A stretch of DNA of 64,000 bases, taken from assembly GCA_021234155.1 (NCBI GenBank), contig JAJEKV010000046.1:2096298-2160297 (forward strand), given 5' to 3'. Under the pieces are notes generated by a model, which worked only from the letters and a program-made list of their open reading frames with translations, was not told where the DNA came from and searched no databases. Source of the DNA: Isoetes taiwanensis (taxonomy: Eukaryota > Streptophyta > Lycopodiopsida > Isoetales > Isoetaceae). Both the position numbers and the translations under genes were made by a program. Position 1 is the first letter of the stretch. Each line of letters begins with the position of its first letter. Positions 1 to 12,461 of this stretch are shown here, in pieces.

Positions 1-117
1 AGTTGACCTCAAATTTTGAAGTTAAATATGAACATGGGAACAGTTTCGACTTCAGCTTGACAAGAAATTTGGAAGTCCGGTCTGTTTCATGGGAACGTAG
101 CCTAACTTTGTTCCTAA

Positions 118-302
118 GGGTGCTTTCCCATGGGCAGAAAACCTCCAGGCTTCCTGAAGGTCAGGTCTGTTTGTCCGATGTTCCCATGAGCTGAAAACTG
201 GATGGCTGAGGTTAAAAACCTCATTTAGAAAATAATCGCGAGGAATACTTTTGGACCTGGGCCTGACCTCATCCAGGTCCGGCCGTCCATGGGAAAGCAC
301 CC
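118..302. mobile_element. Short Harbinger-type MITE
   Basis: The two ends carry a perfect 16-bp terminal inverted repeat, GGGTGCTTTCCCATGG, at 118-133 and in reverse complement at 287-302. The element is 185 bp and has no coding capacity. TAA lies immediately outside both ends (115-117 and 303-305), as expected for the 3-bp TWA target duplication of PIF/Harbinger elements. It ends about 150 bp upstream of the likely start codon of the bL25m gene, so it may lie in or next to that promoter. TIR and TSD are seen directly; the superfamily call is inference. Confidence 0.75.
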
Positions 303-439
303 TAAGTCACTACTTGAAGAACAACTTTGCAAATGGCGTGTGCTATAGCGTTTGATAGAATAAGCATCAGCTGGATACTTCAAAGTCCTTGTACTTTAAA
401 AACATTTTGCAAGGGTCTCACAAAAAGCCCTAGTCACAA

Positions 440-448
440 AAACCCTAA
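440..448 (+). promoter_or_regulatory. Telo-box AAACCCTAA upstream of bL25m
   Basis: AAACCCTAA ends four bases before the ATG at 453. This telo-box is known to be common in promoters and 5' leaders of plant ribosomal-protein and translation genes. It favours the ATG at 453 over the upstream in-frame ATG at 327, because the 327 start would put the box inside coding sequence. Confidence 0.5.
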
Positions 449-452
449 TTTG

Positions 453-1587
453 ATGAGGATGCTTGTGGGGAGATCGTATTTCCTGCTGCGGTCCAGTCGA
501 TCACTTTGCTGGCGAGGATATGCACAGGCTGCCGCTGTTGAAGAAACAGAAGTAGCAGAATCAAATGCTCCACAAGAGAGTAATGCAGAGCAGCAATTGC
601 AGGTGCTCAAGGCTGTCCCCAGAGAAGCATCGGGAAAAATACCTGTTAAGAAGGACCGCAGAGCTGGTTTTGTTCCTGGCATCGTTATCAGCCGAGAAGA
701 TGGGCATCTAGGCGGCCACAAGCAGTTACTGTCCCTACCAGAAAAACCCATGGAGCTTATGATCAAAAAAATGGGAGCGTGCTTTTTTAAATCACGGTTG
801 TATACACTGGAGTTGTATAGGGATCTGGAGGGAGGTGAACTCCTATCGCGAGAGCGTGTTTTGCCTCGTCTGGTTAGTTAGTTTTTCTGTTTCTGTGAAT
901 TTATGTTTGAATTTAGTGGCATCCCCTTTTATTTATGAGACAACAACTCCCAATCATCTTTTGTTTAAACACATTCCCAGATATTCCTCCAGCGATTTTC
1001 AGCTTAGTCTTGAGCCTAATCTGCAATTCTTCCTTTCATTTATAATGAGGGCCCCTCTATACTGATTGACAAATACCATAAAACCATGCCCACAAAAGCC
1101 ACTTGTAGATCAACCGCATCAGAATGCTTGGATGGCTTCAAATACTTGTTTACCACTTAACTATATATTTCTGTTTGCAAAAGGTACATATGCATGCTGT
1201 CTCAGACAAGCTACTGAATCTTACATTTATAAGAGCACCTCCAAGTTCAAGATTCAAGGTGGAAATCCCCCTAGTTTTTCGCGGAGAGGATGCGTGTTCC
1301 GGATTGAAAAGAGGTGCGTTCAAAAGCCTCATTTCGAAATTTCAACATGTATATGAATTTTGCAATATGCTGCAGGCGGTCGGTTGAACACTATAAGGAG
1401 AACTGTCAAGTATGTGGCTCCTTCTGATGTGCTCCCTCCATATTTAGAGGTTGACTTGAGTAATTTGGAGGTTGGGCAAAAAGTGCTTATTAAAGACCTG
1501 AAGGTGCCACAAGGGCTAATTCCATACAAGGTGTCCCCTGATTGGCCTGTCTGCAAGATTATGGGTACACGATCTACTGGAAGATGA
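453..1587 (+). CDS. Mitochondrial large-subunit ribosomal protein bL25 (RPL25/TL5 family)
   Basis: Three exons: 453-872, 1184-1313 and 1376-1587, joined at GT-AG sites to give 253 residues. The N-terminus (MRMLVGRSYFLLRSSRS...) is Arg/Ser-rich with no acidic residue for about 30 residues, like a mitochondrial presequence. The next part resembles the bL25 N-terminal 5S-rRNA-binding domain (GFVPGIVISR, FFKSRLYTLEL, RVLPRL). Exons 2-3 resemble the TL5/CTC C-terminal beta domain (LLNLTFIRAPPSS, VEIPLVFRGEDACSGLK, GGRLNTIRRTVKYV, PPYLEVDLSNLEVGQKVLIKDL). The protein would bind 5S rRNA in the mitochondrial ribosome. An in-frame ATG at 327 would add 42 residues, but the telo-box and the better presequence favour 453. 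No stop or frameshift is seen. A possible AATAAA signal is at 1962-1967. Confidence 0.85.
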
Positions 1588-3299
1588 TACGCTAAACTGC
1601 CATGCTGGCATAACAAATACTGTTCTCTGGGGATTGGGCGTGCTCGATAAGATCATGCGGATTCAAATTAAAGTCACCTATTTTGAGGTGTGATCTCGTT
1701 TGTTTCATTAACTGATGGAATCTTTTGTACTTGTGGCCTTCTCTTTCAAAGATTCCATTGCTTGAAGCATTTGGATTACTCTGCGATTATGTAAGGAAGG
1801 TTTGGAATGGAGCTATTTGGAATGGAGCTATTTGTGCTCACTAGAGTCAGATTGTCAAGCAATGAATGTTCTTGCTTAATCCTTTCAACCTTCTTGAGCA
1901 AGGAACCCCTTAGTTTTAAAAATGTGGCAGGTTCCTTCTTTCCATTTCGGAGTATAAGTTCAATAAAGGATTCTGTTTGCTCTGAATGATTATAGATAGA
2001 TTCTGAATTACAGAATACATTGCTTATATGGGCCTAAACTGTTATTTGGGACTTCTTTCTCATTTATCCTTATGTTTTCCATGAGCTCGACTACTGAACC
2101 CAGAAAAGCATATATATATTATAGAAAAACCTTCAATGCACAGAAAAAAGGTTTTAAGAACTCTGATATCTCCTTGAAGAGAAAGTACATAAAAGAAAAT
2201 ATTATGGTTATATGCAAAACTGCATGCACACGTACACGACTGCACTAGTTTGAAATTTTTGCCTTGCATGCACTACTCTTAGATTTTTGTCATCATAACC
2301 CATTGCTATGGGTTATCCTACTTTTGGCCGCATAATATGTAATTCATTGACCCTATGAGTAATGGAAACAATTTTACTATTACAAATATATTGTCCATCA
2401 TAGATCAATCCATCTGATCTATTATTGTACATCCTAATAGTCATGTGTAGAGCTAGAATGCATGTGAAGTATCCATTACAATATATTACAATGGCTTTTT
2501 CTCCCTTCCCTTCAGAAGGTGGAACCAAATCCAAAGTATCATAAATTTCACTGTGTTGTGATCCAGAGGGGGCTAACACAAGACAAGCGCATGGGGTTTA
2601 GTGTCATTGAGGAAGACAGTTGACTCTTTGAAATGTACACTTTTCCACCACATTCTAAATTTTCAATCCTAGGTTTATGACCTAAGAACTATTATCGCCT
2701 CCTCTCCGTTAGAGGGAGAAGATTACTTTTGGCATCTTAGAGCGTAGTCTAGGTATATCTAAAGATTTAAAAGGCTATAGTTCTTAATTATTTTCCGATG
2801 GTGGAAAACTTTTTTGTAATTTTCTTCTCTATGTCCATGGGTCTAAGGTTTCTGTGCCAAAAAGTTTTGAGATACACTATAAATACACTAGAAAACTAAC
2901 ATAGCGAGAAGAAAATAGAAGAGGTAGAGAGAGAAGAAATAAAGAATGGAGATAGAGAGAGAAAATAGAGATAGAGGGAGAATAGAGGAGATAGAGAGCT
3001 CTTAGAGAGAAGAGAATAGGATGAAAGGATAGAGAGAGAATAGATAAATAAAGTTCTAATGTCCATAACAAAGATAGATAGAGATAGAGACGAGAAAGAG
3101 ATTGTAGGAAAAAAAACAAAGAAGAAGCAATTTTTACGTCATCCACATTGACAACATCCGATTAAATATACGATGCACACACCACACCATCCTTGCTTAT
3201 TTGGTCCTCCCCCAATCACCTTATCTTGAATGAGACTCTGGGCGGCCTGAACCTTTTGTTACTCGTACTATTTAACACCTATCATCCTTAGTGTCACAC
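1588..3299. other. 3' UTR of bL25m and intergenic DNA
   Basis: No convincing gene. AATAAA at 1962-1967 could be the bL25m poly(A) signal. The rest is AT-rich sequence without a recognisable coding pattern, including a purine-rich tract listed separately. Confidence 0.5.
2903..3112 (+). repeat. Purine-rich GA/GATA-like low-complexity tract
   Basis: About 210 bp of almost pure purine on the + strand, made of irregular GAGA, AGATAGAGA and GAGAGAAAATAGA units. It is imperfect and therefore probably old. No function is evident. Confidence 0.75.
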
Positions 3300-4041
3300 A
3301 AGTCACACTTGTCCAGTGTTTTGATGGAGCTAGTTTTAAGGCTACCTTGAAGCATGCTGCAACTAGGTGGAATGTGCAGGAACAGAGGTGCACACAAGTA
3401 CACAACAAAGAGGACGAGAATCATCTGAAGCAATATCTAGATATGTGCTTTCTATATAAGCTTTAAAATGCCAGGGTCTTAGAACTATTAAAGACAACGC
3501 ACTACAAACCTGGATTAATCCCACACTTGCCAGGGATCCACAACTGTATCTATTAGTACATTTACTCATTAAAAAGCGAAAGATAATTGCCTGCATTTGC
3601 AGGGTGTGCGTCGCCTCAAAATTAAGACAGGCAGATGGGCCCAGGAAGAGCGCAAGACATGATCTATCAATCTTGTCAACTGGGAGTTATTTAAGACAAG
3701 TGCTACACTCTTAAGAACTGCCCAGCATTTGGGACTATCAGGGCACGATATGCCGGGTTATTTACACCTAACAAACTGTTACATGTGATGATGCAGATGC
3801 ACTAACATCATGTCTGTAGGAGGTAGTGGACATGCGAACTCATTTATGTCCTTTATCATTACATTAGAATGTACAAATGCACAGTTTATCAACACACCTA
3901 TTACCAAAAAGGTTTTCCCTTTGAAAACCCTTCGGGGCGGGCATTTTAATTCCGAAGAGTAATAGGTCTGTTGTGTTCTTTGTTTGAGGCCCATAGGCCT
4001 TTTGGTCTTTGTGGACGATAAACTTCAATTCAATTCAATTC
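3300..4041 (+). mobile_element. Decayed LINE 3' end with (CAATT)n tail
   Basis: From about 3340 this aligns with the LINE copy at 60845-62455. For example GGAATGTGCAGGAACAGAGG at 3368 matches GGAATGTGCAGGAGCACAGG there, and CAACGCACTACAAACCTGGA parallels GACGGCACATTATCAATGCT. The region of the C-terminal zinc-ribbon-like motif is recognisable near 3690-3740, but the frame is broken many times. The 3' structure is well kept: outer stem ACCTATTAC (3896-3904) with GTAATAGGT (3959-3967), a CCCTTCGGGG hairpin, the GGTCTTTGTGGACGATAA box, then CAATT repeats ending at about 4041. Confidence 0.75.
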
Positions 4042-7000
4042 TCAAGATATGTAGGCATTGCTAGATTATCTAAACATATATAAGTATTGTAGAATGATTC
4101 TATTCGATACATGTCTGATACAGAAAAAAACCCAAACTTTCAGCTCTTCCCTTGGCAAAGGGGTCCGATTCTGGAGGCGGCAAGAGTCCTATGGTTTGAT
4201 TTATCCCTAAAACGCTTATACATTATTCAATCTGGCAGTTAAAAACCTTCAGAGTAGCAAATCGAGCTGTAAACTAGAAGGGGTCAAATCACCGAATCGA
4301 GGAAGCAGTCTGGGAATCTTCTTTGTCTATTTGCTCACTCTGCATTCTAAATAGATCCGTTTGCAAATTCATATGGGGCTACACAGCCAGTGAAGAGTCT
4401 CTAAAGATCATGCCTTGTATTATATTTTTTTTTTAAACATATCTCCTCACAAAACTTCGATTGTATTTTTGAAAAATCTTGTCTTTGTGCAGGTTTCTAT
4501 GGATGGCGATTTGTGCCAAGCTGACCCTCAGGGTATTCTAAGTGGATTTCATGCAAGCCCGGATTTTGTTTACAGATATTTCCTGTTTTTTCGTTGATAT
4601 TAACTCTGATAGAAAGCTTTTCGGAGAAGTTCCATATGAAGTATAAGCAGCAAATTATTTACTCCTCATTAGGATGTTTAAAGAAACCATATCAGTATGT
4701 AGAAGTTGTAAATGCAAAAATTGAGGTTATTCTAACCATCAAGTGTCAGACATTGGAATAGCACCATTTTATTCTCCGTTGCATAAGCTAGAACAATAAA
4801 AAAGAGATATTTGTGTTTTTTGAAGCTGCCTAAAAAGTGGTTGAAAATACATTCTGTCAAAGCATCTATAGTTTCTGCAAATTGATTTGGTGACGTATAT
4901 TGCTGAATGGAGAGTTTTTGCATTTTGCAGATGGTAGACGATGCGAAAGCAACTATTGGAAGAAGCAGCAAGGTAATGATTTCTAGCAATGAAGTTGCAA
5001 AGTTTTGGTCAGGCATTGTAGTTGAAGGTTAAAACTGCTCTGATGCTTTGGTCTTTTGTTTATTTACTACGATATCATTTTCCGTTCATTTTTATTTCTT
5101 GGAATACATGATGGCTCTTTAGTCTAGCTTGATGCAACCCCATGCCAAGATTGATATGCCAAACAATGCCAAACAATGGGCAAAATGCTGTTGTATGACA
5201 TGGTACGAAGAAACCATCCGATTTTTTATTGAGGAAGTGGCCTAGGAAATCTTCTTTGTCCATTTGCTTACTCTGCATTCTAAACAGACCTGTCTGCAAA
5301 TTCATATGGCGTTACATATTCAGTGAAGAGTCTCCAAAGATCATGGCTCATTTTTTTTTTTTGGGACATTCTTTTCCTGCAAAACTCGATTGTATTCTAG
5401 ATTTTGGGAAATCTTGTTGTGCTGTGCTCTGTAGATGGCGATTTGTGCAAAGCCTCCTCCATAGAAACCCCTATGTATACAATCTTTTGTTGTCGAAGCA
5501 GAATACCCGATTCCATACTTTTACACTGAGTCTAAGCACAATTTACCCTACCCTTAACCATAATTTAATGTCGAGTAGATTATTCATGTAGCGTACCCTC
5601 TACCTTACATTTATCTCCAAGCTACGAATGTTGCGAGCTTTGGATGACACCATTTTTCCTAGTCACAATACTGCGTGCAAGTTTTCCCTCATTACTTACT
5701 CTCACTTACCTAACCACCGGTAGCACTAGCAATGTTCATGCCAAACCAACGAGGTATGCTTGGGTAAGACAAATTTGTCAACTCAAACCACTCACTTTCT
5801 ACCTTGTCTATGTGTGCCTAGTGATCCCCCTAGTAGCATGGAGATCCTATCTAACTCACATATATGGATGTTATAATCAAGTCAATTGTATTCTATTTCA
5901 TTCTATTGTTTTATTTCTTATCTCCTCCTCCTACATATTATGTATATAATATATGGTACCTTGTTAGATTTAGCAATTCTTTTTTAATTGACTTGCAAGG
6001 GACATGTCTAAATCAGTTTTGAACCCTATTCCGGGCATTAGCCCAATTTGTGGAAGTGGAAAACAACTAGGAGAAGGCAGAATTATTACGCGTGTCGTAG
6101 AAATATTTTCCAAATAAAAATCTCATCTTCAAATTTTGATATTCTTCAAACCAAGGTGTCCAACGTGAGGGCTTTATTGCCCAGCAGTAAAAAATTGCCT
6201 TCCCTAAAAATGTACTTTACATGGTTCTTTTTACAAAATTTGTTTGAGGGGAGTTGCATAGATATATATTTATATACAGATTCGTTGGCTTGGCATGATT
6301 CATCTCATCTTTGCATTTAAAGCTTTCTTAGTTGCTCTGCCTATGTACAACATGTGTCCTCAAATGCTCTTTGCTAGATGGGGTAGTTATTTAAAAAAGC
6401 GTTCAGAAAAATTGACATGTTGAAGATTTGATGAATGCAACAATACATGTGCCAAACCACTAAAGAGGCGGCTTCTTGGATTTTTCTCGGTTGGGACTAT
6501 CTGCATATCAAAAATTGCCATGTTCAGATCATATTGCATTTTTTGTCTAGGGTGCTAATTTATTATTCCGTGAGTGCAAGGAGGACCTGAAACATCCAAC
6601 ATGCCAACATTTGAACTGTAAAAAATGAACACTTGCCACCAGCTTTGAGCTCATCAATGGTGGCATTTAGGTCACCACGGCCAAGAACACTTGTCAGAAC
6701 TAGGTCTAGAACTACTGGTTCCTAATTTCACATAAGAACAAAAGTAAGAGCTCAAGAGCTTCAATGAGAATATGGCTGATGACAATAGAAAGCCACAATA
6801 ATGCTAATGCATGCCTGACAGTGGCAAAGACGTAAGATGTATAAATAACAATTCCTTAGTTGCTTACGCTTGCACACATAAAGTACCCTATCTATATTGA
6901 CATTTTTGAAACCAGTTCTCACAGGTGAAATGGGTTCCTTTTATTGACGTAAATAGTATGGATCAATATTGATGAGGTTTACTATGCATTTCTAACATCT

Positions 7001-7350
7001 GAGTAGAAACTTTTATGTTATATAAGCATTTATGCAAGCTGCAAAGGATATTTATACGGGGTTATTGACCTGTAGAAGATGAAACCAATCCAAGAGCAAC
7101 TGCACAAGCACTTGAGCGTCAAGAAGCTCAACTCCATCCTAATTTCCTGCGTTCAACCTTTGCTGCACAGGAAAATGTTTTTTGCGTCTTTTCTCATTCT
7201 TTTCCTTGCCAGAGATGAGAAGGCATACAAATTGAATCGAACTTATTGGAATATGCTTTCACATCTTCACTGAGTTAACAAGTTGGAAAAACTCCATGGC
7301 ATCACTCTTACAATAAAGGCCCATAGTAATACATGCCTCTAGTTATATGT
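4042..7350. other. Gene-poor interval with isolated exon-like strings
   Basis: Beyond the duplicated pair no gene can be assembled. Three coding-like strings are visible. A 45-bp open segment at 4931-4975 between TTTTGCAG and GTAATG reads MVDDAKATIGRSSK. Around 6630-6720 on the minus strand one reads VLGRGDLNATIDELKAGGK. At 7073-7180 on the + strand one reads DETNPRATAQALERQEAQL. They do not fit one gene model and I recognise no family. They may be remnants of captured or decayed genes. Confidence 0.35.
4300..5460. repeat. Pair of ~230-bp direct repeats (4300-4535 and 5232-5460)
   Basis: The two stretches share ATCTTCTTTGTC(T/C)ATTTGC, ACTCTGCATTCTAAA, TGCAAATTCATATGG, AGTGAAGAGTCTC and, at the end, ATGGCGATTTGTGC. 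They are diverged by substitutions and small indels. The first copy has TTTGTGCAG before GTTTCTATGGATGGCG, which looks like a splice acceptor, so this may be a duplicated exon edge of an unknown gene. No protein family is recognised. Confidence 0.6.
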
Positions 7351-7640
7351 GGCGATGCCGGCCACACGTTTACTAGAGATAAATTTTATTGCCCCGCCAC
7401 ATTTCTTATAAAGCATTATTTTCTGTACTGAAATCTACATCCTTTAACGCAAAGTTCATACACTAATGATATTGTCATTAGACAGTTTCAATAACAAAAA
7501 TAATTACAAAGGCATATGTTGTCCAGTCTTTGCCAGTATCAACCTGTGCTGTTGTCGAAAGTTGCACATATAGACGTTAAAGGCCGAGCAAAGACACATG
7601 ACAGGACATTAGCTCGGCAACGCCAGGCACACGTTTACTA
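7350..7640 (+). mobile_element. Two possible Helitron 3' termini
   Basis: At about 7355-7377 and 7614-7639 the sequence reads GGCCACACGTTTACTAG and GGCAACGCCAGGCACACGTT followed by TACTAG. AACG...CGTT can form a short hairpin just upstream of CTAG, which fits the Helitron 3' signature (hairpin then CTRR). The second copy is followed by T, as expected for insertion between A and T. A third, inverted copy is near 58040-58075. No Rep/helicase gene and no 5' TC end was found, so this rests on terminal similarity alone. Confidence 0.4.
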
Positions 7641-8129
7641 GTTATTTCTATAATATATAGCCTTCTATGCGTATACATAATATTTTTTTGAACACATACA
7701 TTTACCTAAAGATTGAGATTAAAAATTGAGGGGAAATGTAGTGTTTTCTCAATCTATGAGCGTCTCACATTACTCAAGGGATCCACTTCTTTGAATGAAA
7801 AGGGATATGGCACATACGTGCTTGAATGGTAAAAGAATCTTGCGTATGCCGGTTTTTTAAATAGAAGCTCCTAGCATATAATTTTTGAATTTTGTTACAC
7901 ATATACCCCCTCTCAGTTTTATACGTCAATTAAAAAAAAAAAAACTACTTTGTCATGTAGGTATACATACGTCCAAGCCCCAAAACATCTCCCTCATATT
8001 CACGCACGTGGTTTGGGGGTTCTTCTAAGTGACTCCCCCTTTGCGTTGATTCCCTCTACTAATAGTATTTGGGAGTACCATAGCTCCACTTTTCCAGATT
8101 GTCACCCCCCTTTAAGCCAAAGCGGATCT

Positions 8130-9640
8130 TACATACGTTCTAGCTGGCTAGTTGCTCTCCACCACTGCAAGCCCACTGGTTTGCCATCTCTTTACAATCC
8201 TGGCATTCGTCACGATACCTAAGGGGCATTGTTTATTGTGCAATTCCACAGGAATCCACCATGGAGGTGAGGTCTCTACTTCAAACTCATTGATGTCGAA
8301 TGTGAATAATTTCTTTATAGCATTCCAAGCTGAAATTAATCTCTGCAGGAAGGGAGAAGCTTCCCTACATGACTTTAGATTAAGAAAGAGTGACCATGGG
8401 AGTGAGACCTTGACATAGGCTACTGAGCCCTCAGTAGTCATTATCTCCGCTTGTCTAGTATCATCATTACTGCAAAGGTTTTTCCCTTGAAAACCTTTCG
8501 AGGCAGGGGTTTTTTAATCCTAGTAGTAATGATTGTACTAGCCCATTGTATGGGTCCCATGACCTATTGGTCTCCGTGGACGTTAAGAAAACTATTCTAT
8601 TCTATTCTATATGAAAATTGTAGAGCCTGGTAAAAGAGGTGACATACTTGGAGATACCACTTTTTTTTCTATATCATCCATATAAATTTAGTTATCAAAA
8701 TTCTACTCTGCAATACTATGTCAAAAGAACGAGTCCAACATCAGTTTTGTCCATCTTGCACTTCAAGGAATTTTAATCACTGCACCTTCTTCATCCCCCC
8801 ACACACAAAAGGCCGAAAAAGGAAGTTGTAAATCAACTCCTCTAAGTCTTGCACCTTCTCTGTTGGAACATGTAGATTGATGATAAGTGTTGCTCAGCAC
8901 ATGTTTGTCATAGTCTGTGATCCAACCTGCGAGAGATAATTTTTCCACCTTCCACCAAGTTAAGTGTTTCTATAGTCCTAACCATATTTCATCCCATATT
9001 TGTGTATTAGAGATGTTAATTTTCACTTTTCTAGTAATACTTTTTCTGCACCTGACAGAGTACTTGGTCGTCTCTGCATATTGATTACAAATTTGCCGAG
9101 AGCCATCCCACATTTCTAGTCCCTAAATCAGACCCCCCTGCAGAGGCTTGCGGAAATAACTGTGGAAGTATTTTTGGTGCTACATTGAAGAGGAATGGAG
9201 CCAGGGGGGACCTTGTCTAATGCTCCTATTAAGGAGAGTGCTCACCTTAGAATAAGATTGTAGCTCATGCAGATCATAGTAGTTTCATAACTCCTATAAA
9301 AAAGTTCCCTCAAACTAGCTTGAGCATCATCTTATGTAGAAACAGCTCCATCTCTACTGTCGTATACCTTGGTGAAGTCGAGCTTGAGGTAGGCTACTTT
9401 TTGTTCTATTTTTCTAGCCTAGTGCAAGCTAAGTTGTTGCCAGGGAGAAAACCAGATTGAATCTATGAGATGCATTGAGCTAAAATTGGCTTGATCTTCT
9501 CTGCCATAGCCTTGGCTATGATTTCATAGAATGCAGATGAGAGTGTGATAGGCATCCAGTCATTAATTGTGCTTGGCTCCTTACACTTGAGTACCAAGGT
9601 CATCATGTGTTCAACCTTGGGTTTAAATTTTCTGCTTGCA
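8130..9640 (-). mobile_element. Decayed antisense LINE (reverse transcriptase remnant)
   Basis: Read on the minus strand from about 9640 down, the translation keeps landmarks of a plant LINE reverse transcriptase: INDWMPITLSSAFYEIIAK (like the NxRPI.L....YKI.AK block), then SGFLPGNNLACTRLE (GF.pGR.i block), then YLKLDFTKVYD (lDf.KAYD, first catalytic-Asp region). Stops and frame changes interrupt it. Further downstream, 8763-8948 and 8148-8441 remain open on the minus strand (LISAWNAIKKLFTFDINEFE). It is split by a younger plus-strand LINE tail at 8442-8612. It belongs to a different LINE lineage from the copies with the variable stem. Confidence 0.65.
8442..8612 (+). mobile_element. 5'-truncated LINE 3' end with (CTATT)n tail
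   Basis: Only about 170 bp of the 3' UTR is present. Outer stem ATCATTACT (8463-8471) pairs with AGTAATGAT (8525-8533). Inside is AAGGTTTTTCCCTTGAAAACCTT and CCTTTCGAGG (UUCG cap). TTGGTCTCCGTGGACGTTAA and CTATT repeats to 8612 follow. It is nearly identical to the inverted copy at 50622-50950, so the two belong to one recent subfamily. It lies inside the older antisense LINE. Confidence 0.8.
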
Positions 9641-9822
9641 TAAATTCTTTATAGGTGGAGAAGATATCGCCCTTAATTTATTCCAAAAAAGAAGAAAAAG
9701 ATAATTTGTCCGGTTGAAATGTAAAATAAGCAAGCCAGATCTTGAAAGAAAAATTTCCTGCTCCAAAACATGGTTTCCTTATGCCCTAAATGACCAAATA
9801 GTGAAGTCAAAATGAAGTCAAT

Positions 9823-9937
9823 GCTAACTTCATGACATTCAATTTTATTTAAATCTGCCAGGCAGTAGTAAATGAAGCAAAGACGATTATTTTCAGCGTG
9901 GCGAGATTAAAAAAATATTGAATGTCATAAAGTTAGC
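9823..9937. repeat. ~33-bp inverted repeat upstream of CYP38
   Basis: GCTAACTTCATGACATTCAA at 9823-9842 and its continuation to 9855 are matched in reverse complement by 9904-9937 (TTGAATGTCATAAAGTTAGC), with few mismatches and a loop of about 48 bp. It ends about 60 bp before the CYP38 ATG. It may be a small foldback or MITE relic that now forms part of the promoter or leader. No target duplication was identified. Confidence 0.6.
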
Positions 9938-9999
9938 AAAGACCATTATCCAATGCACTATGTGCACCAATTGTACCTTAGCTTGGTCTATCCATAGCT

Positions 10000-12461
10000 A
10001 TGGCGATGGCCAGCGCCAGCTGCGGCACCCTGCCACTCTTCTCATCTAAATTCTGCACATTCTCCAATTCCATTCATGTATACCACTCTCAAATGCCAAT
10101 GCTTGGCTACATTACTGTCAATCCTCTCCGATTTGGTGCTTCCTTAATGACTAGAGTAATTGGGCACGAAGATCGTTCACGAAGCTGTTTTTGCATTCGG
10201 GCCAGTTCATCCAAGTTTAAGGTACGTTTTATAGCTCCTTTGGTGTGTTTTGCTTGTTGTTTCTATTTGTTTCCCTATGTTAGCATACAAGGTTAAACCC
10301 TGTCAAATGAATCAGCATTATGTTACCTGTGAAATGCTAATCTCAATTATGAACATACATGTGTATTTAAACTGCAGGTTGAGGCAGTACATGTTATAAA
10401 TAAGTTGCAGAAACGTGCATTTTGTATGGCACTGGCAGTAACATTGGTCCTTCCACAATTATCTCTTTCTTCCAATGCACTGGCTGGTGGCCCCGTATTT
10501 GAGGATATAGCTGCTCTAATTTCTGGGCCACCTGTGAAGGATCCAAATGCATTGTTGAGATATGCATTGCCAATAAATAACAAGCCAATTAAAGAAATTC
10601 AACAGTCTTTGGAGGGTATAACTGAAGACCTTAAGGTCCCTGGGTTGAGAGCTCTTGATGCCGTCGAACGGGTGGGATTATAAACTTCATGCTTTCAATT
10701 TCGTTTATTTCTCTTAAAAACGAAAAACTAATTAAGAGCTGAGGTATAATCTGCTGCAGAATGTCCGCCAAGCAGCACGCGTACTGAATCAGAATAAGGA
10801 TTTGATTTTGGCAGATATAGCTGAACCGAAAAAAAAGCATGGTGAAGAATTACTTGATTCTCTCACTGTTGGCCTCCAAGAATTCCAAAAAATTGTGCAA
10901 GAGAAGAATAGACCTGCTGTGGCACCAAAACAGCAAGAAGTACTTGACATAATTGGAAAGTAAGTACTATTGAAGTCTATCATCAACTGTGTCAAAGAAA
11001 GAACAATTTGCCAAGAAAGAATGATGTGACATCCGTAAGACTGGAGAATGAAGACAAATATTTAAAGACAGTTGCATATCTATTAACTTTCAGCTTGTTG
11101 TGGTGGACTGCTTTCTATGTCTCATGAGTAAAATTTTCTTTACTGAATGCAGTTCCTGGGGACTTGGATTTCTGCAGTGTAGAAGAGGACATGGTGGATA
11201 AATTTCCTTTTGAAATTCCAGAGGAGTTTGCTAGCAAGCCATTATTGAAAGGGAGGGCTACCATAGAAATGAAAGTAAATGTGAAGGATAACCCGAACTT
11301 GAATGACATAGTTTTTCAGATCGTAGTTGATGGCTATAATGCTCCTGTAACGGCTGGAAATTTTGTAGACCTTGTAGAAAGACATTTCTACGATGGCATG
11401 GAGATACAACGAGGTAGTGAACTTATATCATGGTCCGTTCCATCATTTCATCATGTGCTTAAAATCGTCATGAGTCTGAAATGTTTCTATTTTATCCAGC
11501 TGATGGCTTCGTAGTACAAACAGGAGACCCAGATGGGCCAGCTGATGGGTTTGTCGATCCAAGTACAGAGAAGATACGAACCATACCACTTGAGATAATG
11601 GTTGATGGAGACAAGGAGCCTATTTATGGTGCCACTTTGGAGGTGAGATTAATAGAAAAAACTCCTTGAGAACATATGAATAAAGTTGCGTCATGTATCT
11701 ATTCATATTGGCAGGAACTTGGCCGCTATAAAGAACGGACAAAGCTTCCATTTAATGCATTTGGAACAATGGCGATGGCACGAACTGTAAGTTTGAACTT
11801 AAAAGGTGTCGAAGAAAGTTGATACACTATCTAGCAAATGTCTTTTGTTTAGTTGGACATCTGCATTAAGGAAACCAAGAGAGTGCCTAACAGTTTTAAG
11901 TGTGCAGAATATCATAAAGACTGACTGCTTTTTAAGTATACCATGAGATTTCAAGATTTTCAAACACAAAATTCTTTCATAAAGACTAGTTTTAGTAAGA
12001 ATGACATTATATCTTGATGTTAAGGATGAGGTTTGAGGTTATCTCCGCCTCGCTTAGCATTTAGCATTCTTATGCAAAACATTTTACCTTTTGTTTATAT
12101 TGTTTTCTTGTCCTTCAAAAAACAGAATGACATGAAAGATTTAAGAGCCTCTCAAACATGAATCCTCAAAAGATGCATGTTTACAGTGTATCTTGTTAGA
12201 TACTGCCATTTATGCTTTGCCTTGAAATCCTTGCAGGAATTTGATGACGATTCAGCATCAAGCCAAATTTTCTGGCTTTTAAAGGAGAGTGAGTTGACAC
12301 CAAGCAGTGCCAATATCTTAGATGGGCGTTATGCAGTATTTGGTTATATAACAAAGAACGAAGACTACCTTGCAGATCTCAAGGTTGGTGATGTAATTGA
12401 GTCCATGAAAGTGACGAATGGCATTGAAAACTTGGTCAATCCAAGCTACAAGTTACTGTGA
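10000..12461 (+). CDS. CYP38: Thylakoid-lumen cyclophilin CYP38/TLP40, peptidyl-prolyl isomerase-like protein
   Basis: Seven exons joined at GT-AG sites: 10000-10221, 10378-10671, 10760-10959, 11178-11413, 11500-11642, 11715-11786, 12237-12461, giving 463 residues (Arabidopsis CYP38 is of similar length). The N-terminus is Ser-rich, followed by a basic and hydrophobic stretch ending in SSNALA, typical of a bipartite chloroplast and lumen signal. A helical region follows ([32 protein letters not shown]), then the cyclophilin-like domain ([70 protein letters not shown]). CYP38 acts in photosystem II assembly and repair in the lumen; family members have little or no isomerase activity. No stop or frameshift is present, so it is probably functional. 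The largest intron is about 450 bp. Confidence 0.93.

Noticed and set aside
434-766. Minus-strand ORF of 110 codons over the bL25m first exon
   Set aside because: Shadow of the ribosomal-protein frame; no family pattern.
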